DNA of 64,000 nucleotides from Paenalcaligenes hermetiae. Lineage in GTDB: Bacteria > Pseudomonadota > Gammaproteobacteria > Burkholderiales > Burkholderiaceae_B. The stretch covers positions 186,001 through 250,000 of the forward strand of contig NZ_BAABKD010000011.1 in assembly GCF_039543645.1 (NCBI RefSeq), in the 5' to 3' direction. The position numbers and the translations under genes are program-made. Under the pieces are notes generated by a model, which worked only from the letters and a program-made list of their open reading frames with translations, had not been told where the DNA came from and made no database searches. Below, piece by piece: positions 7,609 through 16,116 of the stretch. Every line of letters starts with the position of its first letter. Position 1 is the first letter of the stretch.

Positions 7609-7704
7609 TTGTATTATGATAAGAAAGATTATTGATCCAGCTCTACACATCCAGCCACTTCGATTTATACTGTATGCAACCCCAGCTTTTTCTTAACCAC
7701 AACT

Positions 7705-8883
7705 ATGACAGAACATTTACCTACTGCGCTTGAATTCTATGCACCTTATTCTTTGGCGCTCGATGGTTCGCATGGCAGTAATCGCGCGACTAGCCCATCT
7801 ACGTTATTGCAGGCAGATAATGATCTGGATGCAATTAAAGCGTGGTTGGCACAATACATAGATAGTCCAAATACGTTTTCTAGCTATCGTAAAGAATCAG
7901 AACGTTTACTGTTATGGGCAAACTTAGAGGCCAATAAACCGATTTCATCGTTAACGCACGAGGATATTCTGCGTTATCAGCACTTTTTACAAGACCCCCA
8001 GCCAGCTTCACGTTGGGTGCTTAAAAATGGGTCTAAAGTAGCGCGCTCTCATCCTGACTGGCGCCCTTTTGCTGGCCCTTTATCAGCAAGCAGCATTCGC
8101 CAAAGCATGACCGTTATAAATAGTCTATTCACCTGGCTTGTATCAGCTGGTTATTTGGTTGCAAACCCATTAGCCGTATTACGCGGTCGCCGTTATACAC
8201 CTGCTAAACGCATGCAGCGTTATCTGGATATGGATCTATGGGAACAAGTAAAACGATGTATAGAGGAACTTCCTCGGGATAATGAGCGAGAGCTAGAGCA
8301 TTATTACCGTTACCGTTGGCTTTTTTCGTTATTATATTTATGTGGTTTACGGGTCTCAGAATTAAGCCAAAACCGTATGGGGGCGTTGTTTTCTCGTCGA
8401 GACCGAGATGGACATTTACGTTGGTGGATGGATATTACAGGAAAAGGACAAAAAACACGCACGGTTCCTGTCACCAGTGAGCTTATGGAAGAGCTCTCTA
8501 ACTATAGACGTTTTAAGGGCTTATCCCCCTATCCCACCGCCAATGAGGAACTGCCTTTGATTTTACCGATTGGCACCATTAAGAATAAACCTTTGACCCG
8601 TGCCGCTATCCATAAAATCGTTAAACAGATATTTATTGATACAGCTAAACGTTTACGTGCCTTGGGGCCAGAATACGAAAGCGAGGCGTTGCATGTAGAA
8701 CAAGCGTCTACTCACTGGCTACGCCATACCGCAGGCACACATATGTTAGAGCAAAATATGGATCTTTTGCATGTACGCGATACTCTCGGTCATGAGTCCA
8801 TTAATACAACTAACCGTTATCTTCACACCGCCGACGATGCTCGCCACGATGCAACGGAAGATAAACATAAAATCAAATGGTAA
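7705..8883 (+). CDS. Tyrosine site-specific recombinase (integrase family)
   Basis: A 392-residue recombinase. The N-terminal SAM-like core-binding domain spans about residues 38-155. The catalytic domain (about 170-385) has the full active-site set: Arg216 (CGLRVSEL), Lys247 (TGKGQKTR), His337 and Arg340 (HWLRHTAGT), His363 (LGHESINTT) and nucleophile Tyr372 (NRYLHT). It is larger than XerC/XerD (about 300 residues) because of an N-terminal extension and an insertion around 100-120. There is no excisionase, phage gene or flanking att repeat in view, so it is a solitary chromosomal recombinase, not a prophage remnant as far as can be seen. Target site unknown; the dyad at 7579-7608 is a candidate. 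Confidence 0.92.
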   Translation: MTEHLPTALEFYAPYSLALDGSHGSNRATSPSTLLQADNDLDAIKAWLAQYIDSPNTFSSYRKESERLLLWANLEANKPISSLTHEDILRYQHFLQDPQPASRWVLKNGSKVARSHPDWRPFAGPLSASSIRQSMTVINSLFTWLVSAGYLVANPLAVLRGRRYTPAKRMQRYLDMDLWEQVKRCIEELPRDNERELEHYYRYRWLFSLLYLCGLRVSELSQNRMGALFSRRDRDGHLRWWMDITGKGQKTRTVPVTSELMEELSNYRRFKGLSPYPTANEELPLILPIGTIKNKPLTRAAIHKIVKQIFIDTAKRLRALGPEYESEALHVEQASTHWLRHTAGTHMLEQNMDLLHVRDTLGHESINTTNRYLHTADDARHDATEDKHKIKW

Positions 8884-8886
8884 ACA

Positions 8887-8918
8887 AAAAAGCGCTCTAT
8901 CTTAGATAAAGCGCTTTT
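8887..8918. terminator. Bidirectional terminator between recombinase and cytochrome c
   Basis: Left arm AAAAAGCGCTCTATCT and right arm AGATAAAGCGCTTTT form a stem interrupted by one bulged base, with A-run left and T-run right, suited to the two convergent genes. Confidence 0.85.
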
Positions 8919-8933
8919 ATTGCCTAGCTATAA

Positions 8934-9269
8934 TTAGTTAGGTGCACCGGCCATGAGCCAGTCCACAACTACGCTTAGGTCTTCATCGGTAATGTTTACG
9001 TTTGGTGGCATAGGTACTGCGCCCCATACGCCTTGACTACCCTCTTTAATGTGCTTAGCTAAAATTTCAGCGTTTGCTGGGTCATCTTTGTATTTTTCCG
9101 CCACCTCTTTGTAAGCAGGACCAACGACTTTGGTATCTACTTGGTGACAAGCCAAACAGGCGTTATTTTGCAAAATTTCGCTAACCTGCTCGTAAGTAGG
9201 CGCATCAGCTTTAGCAACGCCAGCAGCGAATACCAAAGGTAGACACGCAGCTAAATATTTGATTTTCAT
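8934..9269 (-). CDS. Periplasmic class I cytochrome c (c551/c552 type)
   Basis: A 111-residue exported monohaem cytochrome. The signal peptide ends at about residue 21 (AKA|DAPTYEQ). The haem attachment motif is CLACH at about residues 38-42, followed by VGPAYKEVAEKY, and the sixth ligand is the Met in the VPMPPN loop. The mature length of about 90 residues and the C-terminal LSVVVDWLMAGAP helix fit the c551/c552 electron carriers that serve oxidases or nitrite reductases. It is divergent from the stress-protein gene; the redox partner is not in the window. Confidence 0.93.
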   Translation of the reverse strand: MKIKYLAACLPLVFAAGVAKADAPTYEQVSEILQNNACLACHQVDTKVVGPAYKEVAEKYKDDPANAEILAKHIKEGSQGVWGAVPMPPNVNITDEDLSVVVDWLMAGAPN

Positions 9270-9402
9270 GAAAAACTCCTAAATAACAATGCTGCTATAG
9301 CAGCATGATGTATTATTATCGCACTTTATATGCTTTATGCTATATAGTAAAAAGCTAAAATGATAAAGGCTTTACTCTTTTTTGAATCTTATGGGGGTTG
9401 TT

Positions 9403-9831
9403 ATGAAAAACATTCTGGTTCCAGTAGATGGCTCAGAGCCATCTTTGCGAGCGCTTCGTGCGGCGTTAACACTCGCTAAAGACCAATCTACCACTTGTAC
9501 TGTACATGTGCTAAACGTACAAGCACCTATTATTTCTAATAATGTTGCGCGCTTTTTTACCGCAGATGTACTCGACGCCTACTATCAAGACGAGGGCAAA
9601 GAAGCATTAAAAACGGCAAAAGCGCTGCTTGCCCAAGAGCAAATTCCTTACCAAGTCCACGTCACAGTGGGACAGATTGCAGAAAAAGTCCAAGCGTATA
9701 TTGAAGAGCATGATTGTGACCATGTAGTAATGGGAACACGCGGTCTGAGTGCTGTGCCAGGGCTGCTTTTAGGTTCGGCCACAACAAAGGTATTAAGCCG
9801 TATTACTGTTCCCATCACCTTAATCAAATAA
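9403..9831 (+). CDS. Universal stress protein (UspA family)
   Basis: A 142-residue single-domain Usp. It begins MKNILVPVDGSEPSLRALRAAL, with the beta-1 strand and Asp of the fold, and has the ATP-binding signature GTRGLSAVPGLLLGSATTKVL (G-2x-G-9x-GS) near residues 111-131, placing it in the nucleotide-binding subgroup. The ATG at 9403 has GGGGG 5-9 bases upstream; the ORF can be read from 9382 but without a ribosome binding site. It is monocistronic and convergent with fumC. Usp proteins respond to starvation, anaerobiosis and similar stress; the exact role here is unknown. Confidence 0.92.
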   Translation: MKNILVPVDGSEPSLRALRAALTLAKDQSTTCTVHVLNVQAPIISNNVARFFTADVLDAYYQDEGKEALKTAKALLAQEQIPYQVHVTVGQIAEKVQAYIEEHDCDHVVMGTRGLSAVPGLLLGSATTKVLSRITVPITLIK

Positions 9832-9886
9832 GTAGTCATCCCCCTACCCCGTCCTATAGGGCGGGCAGAAAGGGATTACAGTCAGT

Positions 9887-11284
9887 TTATTCAGGTCGCG
9901 TCATTGCCAGCGGATCGATCCACTGATCATATTGTTCAGCGGTGACATAGCCCAGATCGAGTGCTGCCTCTTTTAAATTCAGCCCCTTTTGATGAGCCAG
10001 CTTAGCAATAGCAGCCGCTTTGTCATAGCCAATATGGCGATTAAGAGCAGTAACCAGCATGAGATTTTGCTGTAAGTAAGCTTCGATTTTTTCTCGATTT
10101 GGGGTGATGCCTACGGCACAATGCTCATTAAAAGCGGCGCATGCATCACCTAATAGCTGAATGCTTTCTAAGACGTTATGCACCATAACGGGTTTGTAGA
10201 CGTTTAGCTGAAAATTCCCCTGACTTCCAGCAAAAGCTACCGCTGCATCATTACCAAATACTTGCACGCATACCATGGTTAAGGCTTCTGCTTGGGTGGG
10301 ATTAACTTTGCCTGGCATGATGGATGAGCCTGGTTCATTTTCTGGTATAGAAATCTCTCCAATACCACAACGTGGTCCGCTCGCTAACCAACGTACATCA
10401 TTAGCCATTTTGAACAAAGCACCGGCTAATGTACGCAAGGCGGCAGAAAAATTCACTAAAGCATCGTGTGCAGATAAAGCAAAAAACTTATTCGCGGCAC
10501 TTTTAAATGGCATGCCGGTATGTTCAGCAATATAAGCAGCGGTTTTATCGCCAAATTGGGGGTGGGCATTAAGTCCTGTCCCAACAGCAGTACCGCCAAT
10601 GGCTAAATCATAAATACCGGGTAGTTGCTGTTCAATATGATCTAAAGCAAAATCGATCTGCGCTACCCAGCTACCAATCTCCTGTCCTAAAGTAATGGGG
10701 GTCGCATCCTGTAAGTGAGTGCGGCCAGTTTTTACAATCGAGGCATATTTATCGGCAAGTTGCGCTAAAACATCACGCAAAGCACGCACATGAGGAAATA
10801 AATGACGATGGGTAGCCAGCGCAACAGCAATATGCATCGCTGTAGGAAAAGTATCGTTGGAAGATTGGCCACGGTTCACATGATCATTAGGATGAACTGG
10901 GTTTTTGGAACCCATTTCCCCTCCGGCTAACTCGATCGCACGGTTAGCAATGACCTCGTTGGCATTCATATTACTCTGGGTTCCAGATCCCGTCTGAAAA
11001 ACCACTAATGGGAACTCTGCATTTAGTTGGCCTGTAATCACCTCGTCGGCAGCTTGAATAATTAGCTCTGCAATATCAGCGGGAATTTGCTCCAAATCAC
11101 GATTGGCTTTTGCCGCGGCTTGCTTGAGTATCCCTAGGGATTCAATCAAAACGGGTGTAAGCGTAAAGCGTTTTACGCCAATAGGAAAGTTTTGAATGGA
11201 GCGTTGTGTTTGTGCTCCCCAATAATGTTGGGCAGGTACGTTGATGGTGCCCATTGAATCGGTTTCAATACGGGTGTTTTGCAT
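9887..11284 (-). CDS. fumC: Fumarate hydratase class II
   Basis: Cytosolic iron-independent fumarase of the TCA cycle, interconverting fumarate and malate. The 465 residues are full length. Diagnostic motifs are GSGTQSNMNANEV (about 100-113), SSNDTFPTAMH, the TGRTHLQDATP segment, and the superfamily signature GSSIMPGKVNPTQ with the mobile catalytic Ser. The ATG at 11284 is preferred over a TTG two codons upstream because AGGA lies 8 bases before it. The gene follows epd on the same strand with a 50-base gap and may be read through from that operon. Close relatives include aspartase, but residue context favours fumarase. Confidence 0.95.
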   Translation of the reverse strand: MQNTRIETDSMGTINVPAQHYWGAQTQRSIQNFPIGVKRFTLTPVLIESLGILKQAAAKANRDLEQIPADIAELIIQAADEVITGQLNAEFPLVVFQTGSGTQSNMNANEVIANRAIELAGGEMGSKNPVHPNDHVNRGQSSNDTFPTAMHIAVALATHRHLFPHVRALRDVLAQLADKYASIVKTGRTHLQDATPITLGQEIGSWVAQIDFALDHIEQQLPGIYDLAIGGTAVGTGLNAHPQFGDKTAAYIAEHTGMPFKSAANKFFALSAHDALVNFSAALRTLAGALFKMANDVRWLASGPRCGIGEISIPENEPGSSIMPGKVNPTQAEALTMVCVQVFGNDAAVAFAGSQGNFQLNVYKPVMVHNVLESIQLLGDACAAFNEHCAVGITPNREKIEAYLQQNLMLVTALNRHIGYDKAAAIAKLAHQKGLNLKEAALDLGYVTAEQYDQWIDPLAMTRPE

Positions 11285-11334
11285 GATCAAATCCTAAAAA
11301 ATTAGCATGCAAGACGGTTACCGATGAGCTGTAC

Positions 11335-12372
11335 TTAAGTGGACTGAGATTGAAAACGGCTAGCCCAAAGCTGACTGATATCAATCATACGATTGGCAAA
11401 GCCCCATTCATTATCAAACCAGACAAATAAGTTCACCAAACCGTCTTGGTTCGTACAGGTTTGGCTGCCATCAATAATGGCAGAGTGAGCGTCATGGTTA
11501 AAATCAATAGAAGCATGAGGTCTGTCCGAATAGGATAACGTATTCGGATGACGTTGCGCAGCTTGAATGAAAAGACTATTAATTTCCTCTTTGGTGGTAG
11601 AGCGGCGTAACTTCACCATCAGATCAATAGCGGATACATTTAAAATAGGCACACGAATCGCTTTGGCTTGGACTCGGCCTTGTAGTTGAGGCAATAGGCG
11701 CTCTACTCCACGTGCTAAACCTGTTGCCACAGGTACCATGGACTGCATGGCAGAACGGGTGCGGCGTAAATCACTATGATGGTAACCATCAATCATGGGT
11801 TGATCATTCATTACCGAATGCAAAGTAGTAAGAAAAGCATAATCCACCCCATACGCGGCATCGAGCTCAGCCAGTACAGGAATGATGGCATTCGTTGTAC
11901 AGGAAGCATTCGACACAATGCTCTGCTGCCCATTTAGCTCGGTATCGTTGATACCTAATACTACGGTGTAATCGACTTCGTTAGCGCTATCTGTAGGTTG
12001 AGAGACTAAAACCCGCGGACAACCCGCTTGAATGAATTTTTCCAGCTCACTTCGTTGACTATAAGCACCAGAACACTCTAATAAAATATCAATGTCTAAG
12101 GCTTGCCAATCAACCGCATCAGGCTGCGTGTGATGAAATACTTGAATGGCTTTACCATTAATTAATAAGCTATTTTCGCTACGCCCTACTTTGCCTGGAA
12201 ATACACCATGAGTGGAGTCAAACTGCGTTAAATACGCCATGGTTTCTAGATCAGCGGGTTCATTAATAGCGACCACTTCTAGTTCTTGTTCAAGTTGTCG
12301 TTCATAGATAGCTCGTAATACACAACGCCCTATCCGCCCATAACCATTAATAGCAATACGCACTGCCTGCAT
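11335..12372 (-). CDS. epd: Erythrose-4-phosphate dehydrogenase (GAPDH family)
   Basis: A 345-residue member of the GAPDH superfamily. The Rossmann domain begins RIAINGYGRIGRCVLRAIYE; the catalytic Cys is in SNASCTTNAI. Features that separate Epd from GapA are present: VMNDQPMIDGYHHSDLRRTR, IRVPILNVSAIDLMV, SIDFNHDAHSAIIDG and WFDNEWGFANRMID. E. coli Epd oxidises erythrose 4-phosphate to 4-phosphoerythronate, the first step of DXP-dependent pyridoxal phosphate synthesis. It is not next to pgk-fba but downstream of an SDR and a D-2-hydroxyacid dehydrogenase in the same orientation, 16 bases after the SDR stop. Distinction from GAPDH is by motif only. Confidence 0.85.
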   Translation of the reverse strand: MQAVRIAINGYGRIGRCVLRAIYERQLEQELEVVAINEPADLETMAYLTQFDSTHGVFPGKVGRSENSLLINGKAIQVFHHTQPDAVDWQALDIDILLECSGAYSQRSELEKFIQAGCPRVLVSQPTDSANEVDYTVVLGINDTELNGQQSIVSNASCTTNAIIPVLAELDAAYGVDYAFLTTLHSVMNDQPMIDGYHHSDLRRTRSAMQSMVPVATGLARGVERLLPQLQGRVQAKAIRVPILNVSAIDLMVKLRRSTTKEEINSLFIQAAQRHPNTLSYSDRPHASIDFNHDAHSAIIDGSQTCTNQDGLVNLFVWFDNEWGFANRMIDISQLWASRFQSQST

Positions 12373-12388
12373 AGAAAATTAGTACACG

Positions 12389-13165
12389 TTAAAAAGTAAT
12401 AGAAAAGCCACCATCCACTACCATAACATGGCCATTTACATAGGAGGCGGCAGGAGAAGCTAAAAATACAGCAGCGCCAGTAATTTCATGGGGTTCGGCC
12501 CAGCGTTGCATTGGATTTCGTCCCAAAACACGTAAACCTTGAACAGGATCACGGGCAAGCTGTTGGTTGGATTCGGTAGCAAAAGTACCAGGAGCAATAC
12601 CATTGCTCGTAATACTAAAAGCACCAAACTCTACAGCTAACATGCGTACCATGGCCTCTATACCTTGTTTGGCAATAGGATAAATACTGTCCTCTGGTCT
12701 GACTATACGTCCTGCAATAGATGAAAAGCTAATGATACGTCCAGCCAGTTGAGCCTCTTTCATTTTTAATGCTGCGAGACGTGAAATTAATAAAGTAGCG
12801 GTTAAATGCTGTTGAATATGTTCTTGAATCTCTAGTGGCTGACAATCTATTAACCCTTTTCTTAGTCGGGGACCCACAGTATTGACATGAATACTTGGGA
12901 TTCCTATTTCTTTACATAATATATTATAATTATGCGCATAAGATGCGTAATCAGTAATATCTTGAGCAAAGACATCAACCTGATAGCCACGTGCTTGTAA
13001 ATCATGCTGCAAGGCGGTTAAACCGATTGCGTTACGACCATTTATAATCACGTGGGCGCCTGAGGCTGCCATTGCATAAGCAATAGCCTTACCTAGTCCT
13101 TGTGTCGCACCTGTAATAAGGGCTAACTGCCCTGCTAAAGAAAAATTGGGTAAATCATTCATCAT
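12389..13165 (-). CDS. SDR-family oxidoreductase, gluconate 5-dehydrogenase-like
   Basis: A 258-residue classical short-chain dehydrogenase. The cofactor loop is TGATQGLG at 18-25; the catalytic Ser149, Tyr162 and Lys166 (YPIAK) are present. The usual NNAG becomes NTVG at 95-98, and the position normally holding the tetrad Asn is His120 (QQHLTATLL). The C-terminal GFSITF and SYVNGHVMVVDGG are standard. The start overlaps the stop of the upstream hydroxyacid dehydrogenase (ATGATGA), indicating coupled translation. A stretch at about 12900-12965 is unusually AT-rich for this chromosome. Best general match is IdnO/gluconate 5-dehydrogenase type; the substrate is not predictable. Confidence 0.85.
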   Translation of the reverse strand: MMNDLPNFSLAGQLALITGATQGLGKAIAYAMAASGAHVIINGRNAIGLTALQHDLQARGYQVDVFAQDITDYASYAHNYNILCKEIGIPSIHVNTVGPRLRKGLIDCQPLEIQEHIQQHLTATLLISRLAALKMKEAQLAGRIISFSSIAGRIVRPEDSIYPIAKQGIEAMVRMLAVEFGAFSITSNGIAPGTFATESNQQLARDPVQGLRVLGRNPMQRWAEPHEITGAAVFLASPAASYVNGHVMVVDGGFSITF

Positions 13166-14115
13166 TGCACTAAGTGAATCGGCTGCCCTGCAACAAAAGC
13201 ATTAATATTCGCTATGGTCTGATCTGCCACAAACTGCATGGCTTCAATCGAAGCCCAGCCAATATGAGGCGTTAAAATAAAATGATCCGTCCCCACTAGC
13301 TGCATATAGGGATGATCAGCTGGCGGTGGCTCTATTTCACACACATCAATCCCTGCAGCACGGATCTGCCCTACTTGCAAAGCATGGACCAAAGCATCAG
13401 GGTCAATCAAAGCCCCTCTGGCGGTATTAATTATCATAGGTTGACGCTGCATTTGCGCAAATGCTTGCGCATCCAGCAAGTGATGTGTTTGAGGGGTAAG
13501 AGGACAGTGTAAAGAAATAATATCGCTTTGTTCTAGCATCTGTTCAAAACGAACGTAGCCCTCTCTGCACTGTTTCGCCCCCTTATGCTCTGCTTGTAGC
13601 ACGTGCACACCTAAAGCGCTAGCAATGCGCGCTACCTCGGAGCCGAGCGCCCCGGCGCCGACCAAACCTAAATAACTGCCTTTTAAATCGCGAATCGGGT
13701 AATCAAAATAACAAAACTGACCGCTTTGCTGCCAGCGCCCCGCGAGCAACGAACGCTGATAAGGCAACAACTGCCGTTGCAAAGCAAAAATCAAAGCAAA
13801 CACGTGCTCCGGCACAGTGGTTTGAGCATAGTCTGGGACATGACACACCTGAACCCCCAAATTTTTACATGCTTCGATATCTATATGGTTGTAACCCGTT
13901 GCTGGCACAGCAATTAGCCTTAATTTAGGCAGCTGCTTAAGCGTATCTGCCTCTAAGGGGACCTTATTACTAATCACAATCTCTGCATATTGAGCCCGCT
14001 GCACCACCTGCTCCGCTGTAGTCTGATCATACCCCTGCCACTGATGCATAAAATTGGGTTCAGGAAGACGCACAGTCGGTGCCATAGTAGCCTGATCAAG
14101 AAATACAATTTGCAT
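13162..14115 (-). CDS. D-2-hydroxyacid dehydrogenase (glycerate/hydroxypyruvate reductase-like)
   Basis: A 317-residue NAD(P)-dependent D-isomer-specific 2-hydroxyacid dehydrogenase. The substrate domain contains the loop VPATGYNHID (residues about 77-86); the coenzyme domain has GLVGAGALGSEVARIA; the active site has Arg in NTARGALID, Glu in DVCEIEPPP and His in LTPHIGWAS. The start region MQIVFLDQATM resembles HprA-type glycerate dehydrogenases. It is the first gene of the operon with the SDR and epd. It could reduce hydroxypyruvate or glyoxylate; because of epd, 4-phosphoerythronate oxidation is also worth considering. It is shorter than PdxB (about 375) and lacks its C-terminal domain. Confidence 0.88.
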   Translation of the reverse strand: MQIVFLDQATMAPTVRLPEPNFMHQWQGYDQTTAEQVVQRAQYAEIVISNKVPLEADTLKQLPKLRLIAVPATGYNHIDIEACKNLGVQVCHVPDYAQTTVPEHVFALIFALQRQLLPYQRSLLAGRWQQSGQFCYFDYPIRDLKGSYLGLVGAGALGSEVARIASALGVHVLQAEHKGAKQCREGYVRFEQMLEQSDIISLHCPLTPQTHHLLDAQAFAQMQRQPMIINTARGALIDPDALVHALQVGQIRAAGIDVCEIEPPPADHPYMQLVGTDHFILTPHIGWASIEAMQFVADQTIANINAFVAGQPIHLVQ

Positions 14116-14220
14116 AAGCCCACTCTAGAAAGAAAAAGTAAAGCACGGGGTTTTTAATTCGGTCTATGATAAGAGTATAGGTTTAATTTCTTTTTATCGA
14201 AACGTATTTAGGATGGTTGT

Positions 14221-16116
14221 ATGAACTTTCATTTGGTGGAGCAGCAAGACACGATCGCCCCGCGGTATGAGTTACGCGATTTTTTCCAAAACCCACAACG
14301 CAGTGCTTACGCCCTCTCTGACGATGGCTCGATGATTGGTTTTTTACAACCCATCAATGTTGGTCATGCCACACGCTTAAATGTGTTTGTGCAAACCCTA
14401 GATCAAGGTAAACCCGTTGGGGCCCCCAAGCAAGTCACCTATGAAACCGAACGCGATGTCGATGGTTTTTTTTGGAAAGGTCCTAATACCATTGTCTATG
14501 CCAAAGACTTTAACGGTGATGAAAATTATCATGTGCTCGCTGTGGATGCGCAAACCGGAGAAAGCAAAGACCTAACCCCCTTTGAAGGCGCACGTGCTGG
14601 TATCCAAGATGACCTAGAAGATGACCCTGATCATTTGCTCATTGCTCACAATGCGCGTAACCCTGAAGCTTTTGATGTGTATCGTGTCAATATCCACACC
14701 GGTGAACAACAAGCAGTAGCCCAAAACCCCGGTAACATCATTGGTTGGCAAACAGATCATCAAGGAACGGTGCGTTTGGCGATTGCTAGCGATGGCTTAC
14801 ATACCGCGGTGCTCCACCGTCGTCATGATGCAGACGAGTTTAGCGTTATTATCCAGACGGACTTTCGTACGGATGTTACCCCCCAGTTTTTTGATAAAGA
14901 CAATCAAAAGTTTTATGCACTCAGTAACCGAGGTCGTGACACGGCCGCTTTAGTGCTCATCGACCCCAATCAGCCAGAACAAGAGCAACTGATTTTTGAA
15001 AATGCAAAATACGATTTGCTCGGTGCGGGCTATTCTCGCTTACGTCATGTCTTAACCGCTGCTTATTTTGAGGCCGACAAGCTCCACTATCACTTTTTTG
15101 ATGAAATCAGCGCTATCCGTCACCAACGCTTAAAAGACCTGCTGCCGGGTTACGAAGTCAGCCTACAAAGCGCTACCCGTGATGAGAAAACCTTTGTGGT
15201 TGCTGCATATAGCGACCGCACGCCAGGGCATCGTTTTATTTACCATGATGAAACCCAACAGCTTCATCATCTTGGCGAAATCAATCCCAAGCTTAACCCT
15301 GCCCACATGGCGAGCATGCGCCCTATCCGCTTTACTGCACGCGATGGCTTAGAAATCCATGGCTACTTGACCCTACCTGTAGGAATGGAGCCCCGTGACC
15401 TTCCTGTAGTGGTCAACCCACACGGTGGCCCTTGGGCGCGCGATAGCTGGGGCTTTAACCCTGAAGTCCAATTTTTGGCTAATCGTGGTTATGCCGTCTT
15501 ACAGATTAATTTCCGCGGCTCAACTGGCTATGGCCGACGTTTTTGGGAAGCCAGTTTTGGGCAATGGGGCTTAAGCATGCAAGATGACATCAGTGACGGT
15601 GTAGCGTGGCTGCTCAAACAAGGCGTTGCTGACCCTAACAAATTAGCTATTTATGGCGGAAGCTATGGTGGTTACGCCACACTTATGGCAATCTGCAAAA
15701 CCCCCGATGTCTACGCCGCCGCTATTGATTATGTGGGGGTTTCGAATTTACTCACGTTTATGCAAACCATTCCCCCATATTGGCGCCCTTTGCTAGAAAA
15801 AATGTACACCATGGTTGGGCACCCAGAAAAAGATCGCGAGCGTCTTGAAGCCACTTCGCCTGCTTTGAATGCACAGCATATTAAAACCCCTCTGTTTATT
15901 GCCCAGGGTGCCCAAGATCCTCGCGTCAATAAAGCAGAAAGCGACCAAATGGTCAATGCGTTAAAAGCCCGTCATGTTGAAGTCGAATACATGGTAAAAG
16001 AGAATGAGGGACATGGTTTCCAGAACGAAGAGAATAAGTTTGAATTCTACGAGCGCATGGAACAATTCCTAGAGCAGCACTTACAACCTAAATCTCGAAG
16101 GAAGACACAAAAATGA
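14221..16116 (+). CDS. S9 family peptidase (prolyl oligopeptidase type, alpha/beta-hydrolase)
   Basis: A 631-residue cytosolic serine peptidase. Residues about 20-360 form a predicted beta-propeller (repeated YALSDDGSMIGFL-like blades); residues about 375-620 form the alpha/beta-hydrolase domain. The catalytic triad is the Ser in GGSYGGYATL, Asp in QGAQDPRVN and His in NEGHGFQ; the oxyanion loop HGGPWARDSWGF is present. No signal peptide is seen. The start has AGGATGG upstream. It fits dipeptidyl aminopeptidase/acylaminoacyl peptidases; the peptide substrate is unknown. Its last codons overlap the downstream GST gene by 4 bases (ATGA), so the two are coexpressed. Confidence 0.92.
   Translation: MNFHLVEQQDTIAPRYELRDFFQNPQRSAYALSDDGSMIGFLQPINVGHATRLNVFVQTLDQGKPVGAPKQVTYETERDVDGFFWKGPNTIVYAKDFNGDENYHVLAVDAQTGESKDLTPFEGARAGIQDDLEDDPDHLLIAHNARNPEAFDVYRVNIHTGEQQAVAQNPGNIIGWQTDHQGTVRLAIASDGLHTAVLHRRHDADEFSVIIQTDFRTDVTPQFFDKDNQKFYALSNRGRDTAALVLIDPNQPEQEQLIFENAKYDLLGAGYSRLRHVLTAAYFEADKLHYHFFDEISAIRHQRLKDLLPGYEVSLQSATRDEKTFVVAAYSDRTPGHRFIYHDETQQLHHLGEINPKLNPAHMASMRPIRFTARDGLEIHGYLTLPVGMEPRDLPVVVNPHGGPWARDSWGFNPEVQFLANRGYAVLQINFRGSTGYGRRFWEASFGQWGLSMQDDISDGVAWLLKQGVADPNKLAIYGGSYGGYATLMAICKTPDVYAAAIDYVGVSNLLTFMQTIPPYWRPLLEKMYTMVGHPEKDRERLEATSPALNAQHIKTPLFIAQGAQDPRVNKAESDQMVNALKARHVEVEYMVKENEGHGFQNEENKFEFYERMEQFLEQHLQPKSRRKTQK

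Larger units (their letters stand above)
7470..7704. promoter_or_regulatory. AT-rich divergent control region of kfrA-like gene and recombinase
   Basis: A 235-base region, distinctly more AT-rich than its surroundings, separates the two divergent starts. It contains two strong inverted repeats (7542-7556 and 7579-7608, listed separately) and several TATTAT/TATAAT-like hexamers (for example TATTAT at 7612-7617). No further ORF or RNA gene is apparent. It must carry the promoters of both genes. Confidence 0.6.

Noticed and set aside
7705..8883. Prophage or integrative element
   Set aside because: The recombinase is flanked by housekeeping genes; no att-like direct repeat, tRNA, capsid, replication or excisionase gene is visible.
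9841..9880. Terminator between uspA and fumC
   Set aside because: A six-pair stem with one wobble pair around CCGTCC/GGGCGG lacks a T-run on either side; too weak to call.
11335..12372. Glycolytic GAPDH (gapA) assignment
   Set aside because: The Epd-specific segments (VMNDQ, DLRRTR, DFNHDAHSAIIDG) argue for erythrose-4-phosphate dehydrogenase instead.
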